Positions 20,075 to 28,676 of a stretch of 64,000 nucleotides of DNA are shown piece by piece (position 1 is the stretch's first letter; every line of letters begins with the position of its first letter). The translations under genes and the position numbers were made by a program. The stretch lies in the NCBI RefSeq assembly GCF_042666435.1, contig NZ_JBHTDC010000001.1:1736001-1800000 (forward strand), in the 5' to 3' direction. The notes under the pieces were generated by a model that saw nothing but the letters and a program-made list of their open reading frames with translations, did no database searches and had not been told where the DNA came from. Source of the DNA: Allosphingosinicella sp042666435. Lineage in GTDB: Bacteria; Pseudomonadota; Alphaproteobacteria; Sphingomonadales; Sphingomonadaceae.

Positions 20075-21085
20075 CTATGCCTCCAGCAATCCGTGCCGCC
20101 TCAGACTCTCGCACAGGATCGTCTCGATGAGCTGCTCCTGCGTCCACCCCGCCGCTTTGGCCGAGCGCCCATAGACCTTCTCCGACCACAGGTTGCAGTT
20201 GAGATTGACCTCCAGCATCCGGACCTCGCCTTTCTCGAGATCGAGCCGGAATTCGTAGCGGCCATAATCGAAGGGACGGAAGACATCGACCATCTTGCGG
20301 GTCAAAGCGTCGATCTTCGGCTGCCACTCGGCGTCGTCGAACTCGATCAGCCGGTATTTCTGGGCGCGATCGACCAGGTCGCGCTTCTCGTAATAGGTGC
20401 GAAGGTGCGACGGGTCGGCCTGCTCGAACAGCATCATCGGCATCACCACCGGCTCGCCGCCGACCGTGATAACCGGCACCTCGACATCGCTGCCGTTGAG
20501 GAACGGCTCGACGATCGCGTCATGACCCTCCGCGTGGATGCCGGCGACGGCCTCGGCCACCCCCTTCCAGTCGTGCGCGTCGGACACGCCCCAGCTCGCC
20601 GAGGAGGCGTTGGGCTTGATCACCATCCGCTCGGCCATCGGGCAGTCCGCTTCGCGCACCGGCGCGCCGCGGCGGTAGATCGCCCAGGGGCTGGTCGGCA
20701 CGCCGCGCGCCTTCGCTTCCAGCTTGGTCGAATGCTTGTCGTCCGAAATGCCGCGCAGGATCGGGCTCGCGCCGAGGAAGGGGATGCCGTGGCGCGTGCA
20801 CAGCAAGGGCAGCATCATCTCGCTGTTGAGGAAGCCGCCGCGGTTCAAAAGCGGGAAGACGAAATCGACGTTGGGCTTGTCGAACAAAGCCTCGTAGCGA
20901 TTCTCCAGCACCAGGTTCAGCCCGAGCCCCTGCAATATCTCGCGCACCTCGACATGGTAGAGGGCGTGATTGCCGTCCTCCGGATGCAGCCCGCCGCCCC
21001 ATTTGGCGTGCTTGGCGATGAACATGATCTTCAGGCGCCGCTTCGCTTCGTCGGGAAGGGTGAGCGGCCGGACGGACTGGAGCAC
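20075..21085 (-). CDS. ATP-grasp ligase, D-Ala-D-Ala-ligase-like
   Basis: 336-residue ATP-grasp protein, so probably forms an amide or peptide bond through an acyl-phosphate. The D-Ala-D-Ala-ligase-like features are GIPFLGASPILRGISDDKHSTK (pre-ATP lysine region), MVIKPNASSASWGV (ATP-site lysine and loop), EPFLNGSDVEVPVI and the Mg site RMLEVNLNCNLW. Residues 1-90 form a Rossmann-like preATP domain without the Ddl N-terminal signature, so it is not a standard Ddl. The start is GTG at 21085. It is divergent from a PLP enzyme, with 110 bases between starts, which suggests shared regulation and possibly a shared pathway. Product unknown. Confidence 0.72.
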   Translation of the reverse strand: MLQSVRPLTLPDEAKRRLKIMFIAKHAKWGGGLHPEDGNHALYHVEVREILQGLGLNLVLENRYEALFDKPNVDFVFPLLNRGGFLNSEMMLPLLCTRHGIPFLGASPILRGISDDKHSTKLEAKARGVPTSPWAIYRRGAPVREADCPMAERMVIKPNASSASWGVSDAHDWKGVAEAVAGIHAEGHDAIVEPFLNGSDVEVPVITVGGEPVVMPMMLFEQADPSHLRTYYEKRDLVDRAQKYRLIEFDDAEWQPKIDALTRKMVDVFRPFDYGRYEFRLDLEKGEVRMLEVNLNCNLWSEKVYGRSAKAAGWTQEQLIETILCESLRRHGLLEA

Positions 21086-21195
21086 TTGCGAATTGCCTTT
21101 CGAGGGTCGGCGGCCGCGGCAGAGGATGCCGAGCCGGCGCCAGAGCTAATAGTGCCGAGATGGACCAAGGCCAAGGGGCGGCTTATGGGGAGACG

Positions 21196-22704
21196 ATGAA
21201 GCAGGACAGTGCCGCCAGCAGGGCGATGACGGAGGGCGGCGACGCCCGTCTCCATCTGGACCCGCAAACGGGTCTCAATCGCTATTTTTCGGCGCCCCGG
21301 CCGAGCGACGTGCTCGCTTATGCCTCCTCGACCGCCAACGACATTTCGGCGGACGCCTTCGTCCATGTCGACTCGGTGATGAAGGAGTTGGCGCCCGGCG
21401 GGGAGCTTGCGCCCAAAGGCTATGCGGCGCATCTGGAGCAGCTTCGCCGGCGGATTCGGCAGGCCTATTCCATCCCGCATGACGTTGAGATCGTCTTCGC
21501 CCCCTCGGGCACGGACCTTGAATATGTCGCGCTCGCCTGCGTCGCCGGCAAGGCGGCGGGCGGAACCCACAACATCCTGCTCGGCGCCGACGAGGTCGGG
21601 AGCGGCTGCATCCACTCCGCCCATGGCCGCTATTTCGCGAACGAGACCGCTCTCGGCGTGGCGACGAAGCCCGGCGAGGGTGTGCCGGGCCTCGACGACA
21701 CCCATGTCGACCTGATCGACATTCCGGTGCGCGACGCGCGCGGCTATGGCCGGCCATCGTCTGACATCGCCGCCGCGACCGAGGAAGTGATCGGCGCGGC
21801 GCAGGCGGCGGACCGCCATCCCCTCATCCACGTCGTTCACGGCTCCAAGACCGGGCTGATCCTGCCCTCCATGGCCGATATCGACCGCCTGCGCGCCGCC
21901 CATGGCGAAGACGTCACCTTCGTCGTCGACGCCTGCCAGGCGCGGATCACCTCCGCCGCCATCGCCGATTATCTGGCGCGGGACGCGATCGTCTTCATCA
22001 CCGGCTCGAAATTCATGGGCGGCCCGCCGTTCAGCGGTTTCGCGCTGGTGCCGCCGTCGCTGGCGAAGGGCGCGGCCCCGCTCCCCGCAGGCCTCGCCAC
22101 CATCTTCCGCCGCGCCGAATGGCCGGATGACTGGCCGGGCGCGGGGCGGCTGCCGGACGGCGCCAATCTCGGCCTGTCGCTCAGGCTGGAAGCGTCGGTG
22201 TTCGAGCTGGAGCGTTTCCAGGCGCTGCCGCTGGAGACGGTGACGCGAGTCATCCTCTCCTTCCACGCCGCCGTGCGGGGGGCGATGATCGGGCCGCTGC
22301 CTATCCGCCGCGTCGCGCCCTATCCGCCGGGCGACCGCGCCGAGGCCGACAGCCACCCGATCGAGATGCGCACCTTGTCCACCCTCGACCTCTCGGCGCT
22401 CGGCGGCGGAGCGACCTTCGAGGACGCCCAGCGCTGGCACAGGGATCTCCTCGCCCACGGCATCCGCCTGGGCCAGCCGGTCAAATGCGTGACGCTCCCC
22501 GACTCCGGATCGGCGTCCGGGGCAGGCGGCCGCTGGGGCGCGACCTTGCGCATCGGCCTGTCGATGCCGAACATTGTGGCGCGTTCGGCCTTGTCGGACG
22601 CCGCGCTCACCCGCGCCTTCGAGGCCGACATGGACAGGATCGAACTGGCTCTGGCCGCGGTCTCCGGCCAGCAAGGCAGGCCGCCACTCGCCGAGGCCTG
22701 TTAG
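21196..22704 (+). CDS. PLP-dependent fold-type I enzyme of unknown substrate
   Basis: 502-residue aminotransferase class V-like enzyme. The PLP Schiff-base lysine should be Lys272 in TGSKFMGGPPFSG. The cofactor-pyridine Asp is Asp245 in VVDACQ, and the ATSGTD-like phosphate loop appears as FAPSGTDLEY near residue 100. The C-terminal domain contains long insertions compared with cysteine desulfurases or kynureninases, and I cannot assign a substrate. The ATG at 21196 follows GGGGAGA; an in-frame ATG at 21160 has no ribosome site. It is paired head-to-head with the ATP-grasp ligase. Confidence 0.72.
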   Translation: MKQDSAASRAMTEGGDARLHLDPQTGLNRYFSAPRPSDVLAYASSTANDISADAFVHVDSVMKELAPGGELAPKGYAAHLEQLRRRIRQAYSIPHDVEIVFAPSGTDLEYVALACVAGKAAGGTHNILLGADEVGSGCIHSAHGRYFANETALGVATKPGEGVPGLDDTHVDLIDIPVRDARGYGRPSSDIAAATEEVIGAAQAADRHPLIHVVHGSKTGLILPSMADIDRLRAAHGEDVTFVVDACQARITSAAIADYLARDAIVFITGSKFMGGPPFSGFALVPPSLAKGAAPLPAGLATIFRRAEWPDDWPGAGRLPDGANLGLSLRLEASVFELERFQALPLETVTRVILSFHAAVRGAMIGPLPIRRVAPYPPGDRAEADSHPIEMRTLSTLDLSALGGGATFEDAQRWHRDLLAHGIRLGQPVKCVTLPDSGSASGAGGRWGATLRIGLSMPNIVARSALSDAALTRAFEADMDRIELALAAVSGQQGRPPLAEAC

Positions 22705-22717
22705 AGCGACGTCTCGA

Positions 22718-22819
22718 CCGTTCGTGTCGAGCGAAGTCGAGACACCCCTTCGAGCGAAGTCGAGAAACGAGCCTCGGCTACGCTCGGCAGAGCCCCTCGA
22801 CTTCGCTCGGGGTGAACGG
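22718..22819. repeat. Compound palindromic repeat between convergent genes
   Basis: Two tandem partial copies of a GTCGAGCGAAGTCGAGA unit are followed by the opposing arm CCCTCGACTTCGCTCGGGG. It shares arms with 19006-19079. It fills the gap between the convergent PLP-enzyme and creD genes and could terminate both, but lacks a T-run. Confidence 0.75.
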
Positions 22820-22848
22820 ACCATTGAAACCGAGTCGATCCGTTCGCT

Positions 22849-24246
22849 TCAGACGGACCCCTCCACCGTCTCCCTCGCGCCCCAATTGAGGTTGCGGGTC
22901 AGGTACATCACCGCCGCCAGCGCCGCGAACAGGAGCAGCGAGCCGATCAGCAGCGAGAAGGCCTCGAGGCTCAGGAGCACGTAGAGCACGACGTAGAGCG
23001 CAACGAGCAGGGCGCCGATGAACAAGGCGCGCCGCCAGCTTTTCAGCACCGCCGCCGAATAAGCGGTGACGAGCCCGATGATCGCCGCGCTCGCCGCCAC
23101 ATAAGCGGCCGCGAAGCCGATCACCTCGGCAAAAGCGAGCAGCAGCACGAAGAACAACACCAGACCGGCGCCAACCAGCAGATATTCCACCGCCGACACG
23201 CGGACGCCTCCGATCACGTCGAACAGCAGGAAGGCGAGGAAGGTGAAGCCGATGAACAGGAAGCCGTATTTGGTGGCGCGGTTGACGCGGGAATAGAGAT
23301 CGACCGGCTGGACCAGATTGATCCGCGCCTCATAGCCTCCAGCAGGCGCGCCGACGGCATAGGGATCCATGACCGGCTGGCCCGGCGCCCGCTGCGTGTC
23401 GGCCGGTGCCCCCGTCCCGACCAGCGACTGGCCGAGCGCGAGGTTGCCGACCCGGTAGGTGGCGGTGAAGCCCTGTTCGGAAACGCTCCGCTCGACCGGC
23501 AGGAAACCGCCCTGGAAAGAGGGATGCGGCCACGGCGACGTGACGCGCCACCTTGTGTCACCCGCCTGCGGCGAGAGGCTCAGCCAGCCATTGCCGCGAA
23601 AGTCATAGGCGAAATCCACGAGGATCGGCGATCCCGCCAGCGCGGCCGCGTCGAGCCAGGCGAAGAAGCCGGAGCCGCCCGTCGCCGGCGTGCCGCCGCC
23701 CGGCTGGAGCCGCAAGGCCCGTCCTGCCACCGACACGCGCGGCGGCTGCCCGAACAGCCCGCGCGGATCGCCGAGGCCGAAGCGCAGCTCGGCGCGGTCG
23801 AGCGCCATGTCGGACACGGCGACTCCGAAGCGCGACAGGTCGGCGGGCATGGCGAAGCGCGCCTTGCCGCTCATCGTGGCCTCATAGACCACCGCCTCAT
23901 AGATCGAACGCTGGCGCCGCTCCGGGCGGATCGCGGTGGCGAGGTCGGCGGTCTCCGGAGAGAGGCTGAGCTCCTGCCAGACCTGCCGCGAACGCACCAC
24001 CGGCCGGCCGGCCTCGGTCACCGTTTCCGTCACCGTCGCGCGATAGGGAATGACGAGCAAAGGCCCGGCCACCTGCTGCGGCCCGCCCCAGCCCTCGGCA
24101 ATCGACGCCCGCGCCGTTTCCGACTGCATCTGGCGGTCGTAGACCAGCAGCCAGACCGAGAAGAGCGGGATGGAGAGGAGGAGTCCGATCAGGATGGTGA
24201 GGCCCAGCTTCGCGCCGGGTGAACGATCGGCGGCCAAGATTCCCAT
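22849..24246 (-). CDS. creD: Inner-membrane protein CreD family
   Basis: 465-residue CreD-type protein, a cell-envelope protein induced by CreBC in E. coli. One N-terminal membrane helix (about 15-36) is followed by a large periplasmic beta-rich domain (about 40-310). A cluster of five or six helices in the C-terminal 140 residues begins with KYGFLFIGFTFLAFLLFD, the conserved CreD block. The ATG at 24246 has AGAGGAA 7 bases upstream; an ATG 30 bases earlier has none. No two-component genes lie beside it. Confidence 0.85.
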   Translation of the reverse strand: MGILAADRSPGAKLGLTILIGLLLSIPLFSVWLLVYDRQMQSETARASIAEGWGGPQQVAGPLLVIPYRATVTETVTEAGRPVVRSRQVWQELSLSPETADLATAIRPERRQRSIYEAVVYEATMSGKARFAMPADLSRFGVAVSDMALDRAELRFGLGDPRGLFGQPPRVSVAGRALRLQPGGGTPATGGSGFFAWLDAAALAGSPILVDFAYDFRGNGWLSLSPQAGDTRWRVTSPWPHPSFQGGFLPVERSVSEQGFTATYRVGNLALGQSLVGTGAPADTQRAPGQPVMDPYAVGAPAGGYEARINLVQPVDLYSRVNRATKYGFLFIGFTFLAFLLFDVIGGVRVSAVEYLLVGAGLVLFFVLLLAFAEVIGFAAAYVAASAAIIGLVTAYSAAVLKSWRRALFIGALLVALYVVLYVLLSLEAFSLLIGSLLLFAALAAVMYLTRNLNWGARETVEGSV

Positions 24247-24319
24247 GCGGCGATTCCTCTTTCTTGCTCGATTCATCGCTGCTTATGCACGGTTCGTCGA
24301 CAGGATGCCAGAGCCAATA

Positions 24320-25291
24320 TCATGCGGGCGGGCAAAAGCGCCGCCGCTCCTCGGGCGCCGAGCGCAGCCGCGTGTCGAGATAATAGCCCGCCATCTCCGC
24401 CACGCGCGCCTGGTCGCTAGCCGGAATGAAGCGCGCCGCGTCGCGCTGCCAGCCGGCGACGCATTCGGCCCTGCTCCGGTCGGACTCGGCGCAGTTGAGG
24501 AAGTGATTATAGGCCGCGCGCCATGCCAGGAAATCCGAGCGGTCCATCACGTCGCCATGGCCCGGCACCAGAATCGTGAACGGAGTCGCGGCGATGGCAT
24601 CGAGCGCATCGCGCCAGCCTTCGGGGCAGGCCGTGTCCATGAACGGCACCAGCCCGACGACGAGATCGCCCACCACGGCGAGCCCGCTGGCTTCGTCGAA
24701 TATCCAGATGTCGCTCTCTGTGGCCGCATAAGGCGCGAGGTTCACCGCCAGCGTCCGTCCGGCTATCGTCATCGTCCCGGATCGGCTGACGATATCGGTG
24801 GCGCGGAGCGAATGCGGATCGTCCATCGCGGCGAAGTCGCGTCGGATCTCAATCTCCCGCTCGGCGCTGGCCTGCCCCGATTCGAGATAGGCCTCGGCCG
24901 CGGCCCGGCTCTTCGGGAAGAAGTCCTTGAGCGCGCCCTCGACGGCGGCGCTCGCATAGAGCTTCGCGTTCGGATAGGCGGCGCGAATCTCGGCATTCCC
25001 GCCATTGTGGTCGAGATGCCAGTGGGTGTTGACGATCGCGACGATCGGCCGGCCCTTCGCCTTCGCGAAGGCCAGCAGCTTCCCCTGATGCACCGAATGA
25101 CGCCCGGTATCGACCAGGATCAGCCCCTCCGGCGCGTCGAGGAACACGCTGTTCCCGTCCGGCCCCCTGCCCGGAGCGAAGCTGCCGGGAATTACATGAT
25201 AACCGAGCGGATCGTCGGCTTTCGCGGCGATAGGCGAGCAAGCCGCGAGCACCGCCGCAACGGCCCATCTCCATTTCCCGACAATCGACAT
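24320..25291 (-). CDS. Secreted metallo-beta-lactamase-fold hydrolase
   Basis: 323-residue MBL-fold protein. A signal peptide (AAVLAACSP, possibly a lipobox-like LAAC at 15-18) suggests export. The zinc motif is HWHLDH at 90-95; later ligand candidates are DLVVG and PGHGDVMD. Sequence around GYHVIPGSFAPGRGPDGNS resembles quinoprotein-relay / SoxH-like MBL proteins rather than class B beta-lactamases. Six or more cysteines near the C terminus are unusual and could form disulfides. Substrate unknown. A GGGAGGGG ribosome site fixes the start at 25291. Confidence 0.8.
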   Translation of the reverse strand: MSIVGKWRWAVAAVLAACSPIAAKADDPLGYHVIPGSFAPGRGPDGNSVFLDAPEGLILVDTGRHSVHQGKLLAFAKAKGRPIVAIVNTHWHLDHNGGNAEIRAAYPNAKLYASAAVEGALKDFFPKSRAAAEAYLESGQASAEREIEIRRDFAAMDDPHSLRATDIVSRSGTMTIAGRTLAVNLAPYAATESDIWIFDEASGLAVVGDLVVGLVPFMDTACPEGWRDALDAIAATPFTILVPGHGDVMDRSDFLAWRAAYNHFLNCAESDRSRAECVAGWQRDAARFIPASDQARVAEMAGYYLDTRLRSAPEERRRFCPPA

Positions 25292-25490
25292 GGCGCCCCT
25301 CCCATGCGCGCGCCGGATCGTGCGCGCGTAGATCGACGCCGAAATCGAACGTCGCTTCGCGCCAGCACTCTGATTCAGCCGGTATGATTCTCCACCCGCT
25401 CTTCGGCGGATGCGATCGTTGGTTCGACCAGATGCAGATTGGACCCGCCCGAGTCATCGCGCGGCGATCTCGCGCCAAAGGAATTAGCCG

Positions 25491-25691
25491 CTAAAGTTTG
25501 TGGCTGATGCCGGCCTGCTTCAATATGCGCATGGCCGCCTTACGAGACCGAGTCCCCCGATCCACGCTCACCCGTCGACCCGTGGCGGGATTGGTCCAGA
25601 TTTCGTGATTGCCCTTCGCATGACGCAGGAACTCCCAGCCATTGTCCGCCAATATCCTCCCCAGGAGCTTTCCATAGCCCTCGACCATCAA
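25491..25691 (-). CDS. hicA: HicA-type toxin (mRNA interferase)
   Basis: 66-residue HicA-family toxin with a double-stranded-RNA-binding-like fold that cleaves mRNA in characterised systems. It shows GYGKLLGRILADNGWEFLR at the N terminus, the catalytic His in KGNHEIWTNP (near 30), and the C-terminal helix KAAMRILKQAGIS. It follows the antitoxin gene with an ATGA-type overlap (start 25691, antitoxin stop 25688-25690), so translation is coupled and the antitoxin is made first. It is adjacent to other accessory genes inserted between sdhA and sdhB. Confidence 0.85.
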   Translation of the reverse strand: MMVEGYGKLLGRILADNGWEFLRHAKGNHEIWTNPATGRRVSVDRGTRSRKAAMRILKQAGISHKL

Positions 25692-25933
25692 GCAGCGGCG
25701 GGTCGCTGCAGTTCGTGATGTGCGACGAGCCTGAATTCATGAGGCCCCTGGCGCCGCTCCGGGGCAATGAATTGCCCGTTGGCATCGACCATCTCCGGCA
25801 CCAGATATTCCAGCTTCTCGGCGAGTTGCTCGAGCGTGTCCGCTTCGGCCACAAGCCCGGGCACCTCGCTGTCCGAGGTCCACCAGACCTTTGCCTCGGG
25901 ATCATAATCGGCTCGAATCGTCCACAATGTCAT
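25688..25933 (-). CDS. hicB: HicB-like antitoxin (DUF1902)
   Basis: 81-residue DUF1902 protein (HicB-like partial RNase H fold): TIRADYDPEAKVWW, EVPGLVAEADTLEQLAEKLE and LVPEMVD are the usual blocks. There is no separate DNA-binding domain of the ribbon-helix-helix or HTH type, so autoregulation may need another partner. The ATG at 25933 follows GCGAGGC; an upstream in-frame start would add an unsupported 21 residues. Probably neutralises the HicA toxin encoded immediately downstream. Confidence 0.8.
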   Translation of the reverse strand: MTLWTIRADYDPEAKVWWTSDSEVPGLVAEADTLEQLAEKLEYLVPEMVDANGQFIAPERRQGPHEFRLVAHHELQRPAAA

Positions 25934-26027
25934 GGCTGCCTCGCGCGGTGAGCTTTCGACAGTGAATATGTATGCGCCGGCCTGGCTTGCAACCACGGCC
26001 GATCATGGGAATGCCGGTCTGGCGCCG

Positions 26028-26561
26028 TCAAGCCTCCGCGCGGAGCCGCGTCTCGATGCCTCTTCGTAAATCCGAAAGACGGCGATGGTCGTCGGACTGG
26101 ATGCAATCACGCAAATTGAGAGGCGGCGCGAACCGAGCGATCAGCCGGGGCTCAATCTGGGCTGCCTCGGCGCAAGGCACGACCGACACATAGAGATTCC
26201 GGTGCATCCATCGATCGAGCGCGGCCTCGGACGCCTTCTCGAGCGCCCATGTCTTATAGGACCCGTCGCGCGCGTTCACGCGGCGAGGCGCCAGCTCCAG
26301 AGTCTGGACCAACAGGGCGGCGAGGCTCTTGCGCGGCGAATGATTTCGGGTCTTGCCGTTGAAGTGGCATCGGGTCGCGAGACCGCCGGCCCCGTCGGCC
26401 TTGCCGATGTATATCAGACCGTCAGGGCCGGGGCACACAACCGGCAAGGAGCATCCCGCGCGCAGGAAAAGCGCATAGAGACCCGGCGACCCATCGAGCG
26501 TCTGGTCGGCGCGCGGCTTGCGGTTGGCCGGCTCGAACAGCCGGACAACCACATTTTCCAT
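26028..26561 (-). CDS. GIY-YIG nuclease-fold protein coupled to sdhA
   Basis: 177 residues. The two GIY-YIG core strands appear as PGLYALF (26-32) and DGLIYIGKADG (48-58), followed by LATRCHFNGKTRNH with the family Arg at 64 and a Glu in the WALEKASE helix. The C-terminal APPLNLRD block is shared with stand-alone GIY-YIG proteins in bacterial genomes. It may be an endonuclease, but the function is unproven. The ATG overlaps the sdhA stop codon by one base (TGATG), so it is translated from the sdhA message, in the position where sdhB normally lies. Confidence 0.72.
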   Translation of the reverse strand: MENVVVRLFEPANRKPRADQTLDGSPGLYALFLRAGCSLPVVCPGPDGLIYIGKADGAGGLATRCHFNGKTRNHSPRKSLAALLVQTLELAPRRVNARDGSYKTWALEKASEAALDRWMHRNLYVSVVPCAEAAQIEPRLIARFAPPLNLRDCIQSDDHRRLSDLRRGIETRLRAEA

Positions 26562-28348
26562 CAATAAACCCGTGCCTTGGGCTTGATGTAGGCGATGTCG
26601 TCCGTGAGCGTGTAATCGTGGACCGGGCGGTAGTCGATCGTCACCCGCCCCTTATCGAACCACGCCACTGTATGCTTCATCCACTCGGCGTCGTTCCGCT
26701 CCGGATAATCCTCGTGCATGTGGGCGCCGCGGCTTTCCTTGCGGTTGGCGGCGCTGTGCATCGTGACGACGGCCTGCGGGAGCATGTTGTCGAGCTCCAG
26801 CGTCTCGATGAGGTCGGTGTTCCAGATCAGGCTGCGGTCGGTGACGTGGATGTCGGCGAGGCGCTGGTGCACCGCGTCGATCTTCGCCTTGCCCTCGTTC
26901 AGCAGGGCCTCGGTGCGGAAGACGGCGCAGTCGGACTGCATCACCTTCTGCATGGCGAGGCGCAGGTCCGCGGTCGGGCTGCCGCCCTTGGCGTGACGGT
27001 AGCGGTCGAGACGGCCGATCGCCTTTTCTTCCGAGCCCCTGGCGAGCGGCCGGTGCCTGGCGCCCTTGTCGATCACCTCGCCGAGGCGATGGCCGGCGGC
27101 GCGGCCGAAGACGACGAGGTCGATCAGGCTGTTCGAGCCGAGGCGGTTGGCGCCGTGGACGGAGACGCACGCCGCCTCGCCGACCGCGAAAAGCCCGGGG
27201 ACGACGCTGTCGGGATTGCCGTCCTTCAGGGTCACGACCTCGCCGTGGAAGTTGGTCGGGATGCCGCCCATATTATAATGGACCGTCGGCACCACCGGCA
27301 GCGGCTGGCGGGTGAGGTCGACGCCGGCGAAGACCTTGCCGGTCTCGGTGATGCCGGGAAGGCGTTCGGCGAGCACCTTGGGATCCAGATGATCGAGGTG
27401 CAGGTAGATATGGTCCTTGTCCTTGCCGACGCCGCGACCTTCGCGGATCTCCATCGCCATCGAGCGGGAGACGACGTCGCGTGACGCCAGATCCTTGGCG
27501 GACGGGGCGTAGCGCTCCATGAAGCGCTCGCCTTCGCTATTGGTGAGATATCCGCCCTCGCCGCGCGCGCCTTCGGTGATGAGGACGCCGGCGCCGTAGA
27601 TGCCGGTCGGGTGGAACTGGACGAACTCCATGTCCTGGAGCGGCAGGCCGGCGCGCAGCACCATCGCATTGCCGTCGCCGGTGCAGGTATGCGCGGATGT
27701 CGCCGAGAAATAGGTGCGGCCATAACCGCCGGTGGCGAGCACGACGGCCTGCGAACGGAAGCGGTGGACGCTGCCATCCTCCATGCACAAAGCGATGACG
27801 CCCCGGCACTCGCCGCCCTCCATGATGAGGTCGAGCGCGAAATATTCGATGAAGAAGTCCGCGTCATATTTGAGGCTCTGCTGATAGAGCGCGTGGAGCA
27901 TGGCGTGGCCGGTGCGGTCGGCGGCGGCGCAGGTACGCTGGGCGGGCGGGCCTTCGCCCATATTCTGCATCATGCCGCCGAACGGGCGCTGGTAGATGCG
28001 GCCCTCGGTCGTCCGGCTGAACGGCACCCCGGCATGTTCCAGCTCATAGACGGCGGCCGGCGCCTCGCGGCACAGATATTCGATCGCATCCTGGTCGCCG
28101 AGCCAGTCGGAGCCCTTGACGGTGTCGTACATGTGCCAGGTCCAGTGATCCGGGCCCATATTGCCGAGGCTCGCCGCGATTCCCCCCTGCGCGGCGACGG
28201 TATGGCTGCGGGTCGGGAACACCTTGGTGATGTTGGCGGTCTTGAGCCCGGTCCCGGCCGCGCCCATCGTCGCGCGCAACCCCGCCCCGCCGGCGCCGAC
28301 GACGACGACGTCATAATCGTGATCGATGATCTTGTAGGCGTCGGCCAT
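26561..28348 (-). CDS. sdhA: Succinate dehydrogenase flavoprotein subunit
   Basis: 595-residue catalytic subunit. The FAD motif VVVGAGGAGLRA is at about 15-26, and the covalent-FAD histidine lies in SHTVAAQGG (near 50). The substrate-binding HPTGIYGAG and active-site Arg in RGEGGYLTNS are present, as is the C-terminal YRPVH segment. The ATG at 28348 follows GGGGAA. A long in-frame upstream extension is not homologous. Upstream are a hairpin leader and a promoter-like element matching that of sdhC; the sdhDC genes are 4.6 kb away beyond an inserted restriction-modification system. Confidence 0.97.
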   Translation of the reverse strand: MADAYKIIDHDYDVVVVGAGGAGLRATMGAAGTGLKTANITKVFPTRSHTVAAQGGIAASLGNMGPDHWTWHMYDTVKGSDWLGDQDAIEYLCREAPAAVYELEHAGVPFSRTTEGRIYQRPFGGMMQNMGEGPPAQRTCAAADRTGHAMLHALYQQSLKYDADFFIEYFALDLIMEGGECRGVIALCMEDGSVHRFRSQAVVLATGGYGRTYFSATSAHTCTGDGNAMVLRAGLPLQDMEFVQFHPTGIYGAGVLITEGARGEGGYLTNSEGERFMERYAPSAKDLASRDVVSRSMAMEIREGRGVGKDKDHIYLHLDHLDPKVLAERLPGITETGKVFAGVDLTRQPLPVVPTVHYNMGGIPTNFHGEVVTLKDGNPDSVVPGLFAVGEAACVSVHGANRLGSNSLIDLVVFGRAAGHRLGEVIDKGARHRPLARGSEEKAIGRLDRYRHAKGGSPTADLRLAMQKVMQSDCAVFRTEALLNEGKAKIDAVHQRLADIHVTDRSLIWNTDLIETLELDNMLPQAVVTMHSAANRKESRGAHMHEDYPERNDAEWMKHTVAWFDKGRVTIDYRPVHDYTLTDDIAYIKPKARVY

Positions 28349-28360
28349 CGCGCATTCCCC

Positions 28361-28415
28361 AAAAAGTGATGGGACGGATCCAGAGCGGCTTCCGGGGGAA
28401 GCCGCGCCATCCCAT
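28361..28415 (-). terminator. Terminator-like hairpin in the sdhA leader
   Basis: A perfect 9-bp stem (28385-28393 with 28397-28405, loop GGG) is enclosed by an ATGGGA/TCCCAT pair (28369-28374 with 28410-28415). Read on the minus strand the structure is followed by CAC and five T residues, the layout of an intrinsic terminator. It ends 13 bases before the sdhA start codon, between the promoter candidate and the gene. It could be an attenuator, or the relic of a gene once upstream. Confidence 0.5.
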
Positions 28416-28475
28416 TTTACGGGGGCCCCAGAGGAACAGGTGAAAGCGGCCCCGCGGAGTACCCCGTCTGCGGTG

Positions 28476-28503
28476 CTTTTAGGACTAAAGCGGGAGGTTG
28501 CAA
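28476..28503 (-). promoter_or_regulatory. Candidate sdhA promoter
   Basis: TTGCAA (28498-28503), a 16-base spacer and TAAAAG (28476-28481) on the minus strand. The -35 area CCCTTGCAACCTCCCGC matches the element upstream of sdhC at 16 of 17 positions, with the same 16-base spacing. Predicted from pattern only. Confidence 0.45.
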
Positions 28504-28676
28504 GGGTGGGGGCTATGGATGGCTTCCTGGCGGCGATCGGCCAGAGTGAGCGACCGCCTCTCCGCCATAGCGATCGACCAAGATGCGGGAGAGGGCGATG
28601 ACGTTCTTCGCCTTGGCCCCCTATCCCTTTGCCCTTACCGCCGCGCCTGCTAGCAGAGCGGCCGGAAGGATATTTC

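Larger units (their letters stand above)
28349..28676. other. Divergent intergenic region between sdhA and mod
   Basis: 328 bases with no supportable gene. The sdhA side holds a terminator-like hairpin (28361-28415) and a promoter candidate (28476-28503). The mod side ends with a perfect GGAAGGA ribosome site 7 bases before the mod ATG at 28677. No direct or terminal inverted repeat that would mark an insertion boundary is evident. Confidence 0.6.
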
